From NCBI RefSeq assembly GCF_900106805.1, contig NZ_FNNP01000001.1, positions 1,674,001 to 1,738,000 on the forward strand: a DNA stretch of 64,000 nt. Reading direction: 5' to 3'. A model generated the notes under the pieces. It saw only the letters and a list, made by a program, of their open reading frames with translations, was not told the origin of the DNA and did not search any database. The DNA comes from Ruegeria halocynthiae. Its GTDB lineage: Bacteria; Pseudomonadota; Alphaproteobacteria; Rhodobacterales; Rhodobacteraceae. The position numbers and the translations under genes were made by a program. The number at the start of each line of letters is the position of its first letter. Within the stretch, counting starts at the first letter, position 1. Positions 62,775-64,000 of this stretch are shown in pieces.

Positions 62775-64000
62775 TTAGGTGGCAACGTGCGAAACATCCC
62801 TGTCTGGCGAATAGATGTCGAGGATGTTCCAGTGTCCGGTTGTTGGTGTCGGATTGTTGATCATTGGGACGTCGAGAACTGTTGGTTTGCCGCTGGCGAT
62901 TGCCGCTTCCAATGCGGGCAACAATTCATCAGCAGCGCTGAGCCTATGCCCTTCTGCACCATAAGCTCGTGCGATGTCTGCATATCCCGGTCCGTTTGCT
63001 GGAGCTGCGGCTGATCCAGGGAACGTAGTCCCGTAGGTCAGACCATAATGCGCCTTTTGCAGACCTGCGATCGTTCCGAAGGCGTTGTTGTTCATAACCA
63101 GCCAGATGATGCCCAGATCAAGTTCGACAGCCGTTGCCAGCATTGACGGGTTTTGACCGAAACCACCATCGCCAACCAGGCTGATCACCACGCGATCTGG
63201 CGCTGCCAGTTTCGCACCGATCGCTCCTGGCGGACCAAAACCCATCGTAGCGAACCCGCCCGGAGTCAGTATTGAACCGGGGGTCAGGATATCGAATTGC
63301 TGTCCGACACCGTTCTTGTTCCACCCAACGTCCGTGGTGATGATGGCATCCTCAGGCAGTGCCTTGCGGGTATCTGCCAGAATGCGCTCGGGCATCATCG
63401 GAAAGGCCGATGAGGTCGCCATTTCCACATTGCGCGCTTTGAAGTCCGTCCGAAAGTCAGCGATCTTCTGCTCCAGCACGGGGCGCTTGAAGCCGTCCGG
63501 ATACATCTCGCGGGCGACCCGGTTGAGGACTAGTAAAGCGGCCTTGGCGTCAGCAACGACTCCGATCTCGGTGGGGTAGTTCCGGCCGATCTCCTGCGGT
63601 TCAATGTCGATATGAATGACCTTGGAACCGGGGATGTTGAACGTATAGCCGGGGTACCAGCTGGAGCAATCGGCCTCTTTGAACCGAGTGCCCACGGCAA
63701 AGATGTAGTCCGCATTCAAGCAGGACTGGTTGACCAATTCGGTGCCCCAAAACCCGGTCATTCCCAGCACAAGCGGATGGTCGTCTCGCAACGCGCCTTT
63801 ACCCATCAGGGAATGCGCGACTGGAAGGCCCATATGTTCAACAAATTCTCGCAACTCCTCGCTGGCCTGTGCCAGAAGAATACCACCCCCAACATAAGCG
63901 ACTGGGTATTCGGCCTTCGCCAAGGCTTCGACAATCTCTCGCGCTGTCTCGTCGTCAATCGACGGTTTCTTGAGCGCGCGCGTGTTGTCGCGGATACGGT
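62775..64000 (-). CDS. Thiamine-pyrophosphate enzyme (acetolactate-synthase-like), N-terminus beyond window
   Basis: The frame stays open to the window edge, so the N-terminal pyrimidine-binding domain lies outside. Visible are the central domain (YPVAYVGGGILLAQASEEL; NADYIFAVGTRFKEAD; KVIHIDIEPQEIGRNYPTEIGVVADAK) and the C-terminal pyrophosphate domain with the TPP motif GDGGFGQN...NNNAFGT. This arrangement is that of acetolactate synthase, glyoxylate carboligase and related decarboxylases. The end (TVLDVPMINNPTPTTGHWNI) does not clearly assign a subfamily. An apparent TTG start at 63923 is not a real start. Confidence 0.88.
   Translation of the reverse strand, partial: RIRDNTRALKKPSIDDETAREIVEALAKAEYPVAYVGGGILLAQASEELREFVEHMGLPVAHSLMGKGALRDDHPLVLGMTGFWGTELVNQSCLNADYIFAVGTRFKEADCSSWYPGYTFNIPGSKVIHIDIEPQEIGRNYPTEIGVVADAKAALLVLNRVAREMYPDGFKRPVLEQKIADFRTDFKARNVEMATSSAFPMMPERILADTRKALPEDAIITTDVGWNKNGVGQQFDILTPGSILTPGGFATMGFGPPGAIGAKLAAPDRVVISLVGDGGFGQNPSMLATAVELDLGIIWLVMNNNAFGTIAGLQKAHYGLTYGTTFPGSAAAPANGPGYADIARAYGAEGHRLSAADELLPALEAAIASGKPTVLDVPMINNPTPTTGHWNILDIYSPDRDVSHVAT

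Noticed and set aside
1..64000. CRISPR array
   Set aside because: No regularly spaced identical repeats of 24-40 bp were found; the only short tandem array is the 8-bp repeat at 49231.

Overview
The window looks like chromosomal DNA from a marine alphaproteobacterium of the Roseobacter group (Rhodobacteraceae). Supporting signs are two complete tripartite TRAP transporters, a phenylacetate gene cluster in a typical proteobacterial arrangement, an SdsA-type alkylsulfatase, intergenic repeats of a kind common in that group, and moderate-to-high GC in the core genes. The genus cannot be fixed from the sequence alone.

Positions 1-10,325 are an integrated accessory element that ends beside a tRNA-Met gene (CAT anticodon, 10,326-10,402, minus strand). 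It has small unknown genes, a primase/helicase-like replication ATPase (1037-3079), a 300-bp cluster of TGTAGAC repeats that may be a replication origin, a minus-strand operon of unknown genes (5198 to 3526), two DnaA boxes, a Panacea-domain gene overlapping a two-helix membrane protein gene (a toxin-antitoxin candidate), and one phage tail tape-measure gene with a 49-aa follower. No capsid, terminase, portal or integrase is visible. A short hairpin with a CCGC stem and a TAAC/TGAC loop recurs eight times in this element; I noticed no copy elsewhere in the window.

Positions 10,486-22,211 form a phenylacetate catabolic island. On the minus strand run a TRAP transporter, paaZ, a PaaX repressor, a Baeyer-Villiger-type monooxygenase and an alpha/beta hydrolase. 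Divergently on the plus strand run paaG, paaI, paaK and a TetR regulator, with a palindromic operator between the two units. The ring epoxidase genes paaABCDE are not in the window.

Positions 22,212-28,150 are a gene graveyard: an IS3-family remnant, a broken amidohydrolase, a chimera of three unrelated gene fragments, an intact CocE/NonD hydrolase, and an IS6-family element whose transposase has Asn at a catalytic Asp position. Then come a TolB/TPR regulatory protein, a secreted alkylsulfatase, a signalling operon (hybrid kinase with eight GAF domains, Hpt protein, receiver-cyclase), a heparinase II/III-like lyase, an RND efflux pump with its adaptor, and three tandem secreted paralogues.

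Positions 49,000-62,770 alternate repeat-rich spacers with small operons: MarR/MOSC, a secreted protein with a redoxin, a GNAT-like protein, then a second TRAP transporter divergent from a fluoroacetate-dehalogenase-like hydrolase, a LeuCD pair and a LysR regulator. The window ends inside a thiamine-pyrophosphate enzyme gene on the minus strand. A degenerate repeat family occurs at about 22.63, 40.2, 49.7 and 62.1 kb, and the last copy carries a 78-bp MITE-like insertion.
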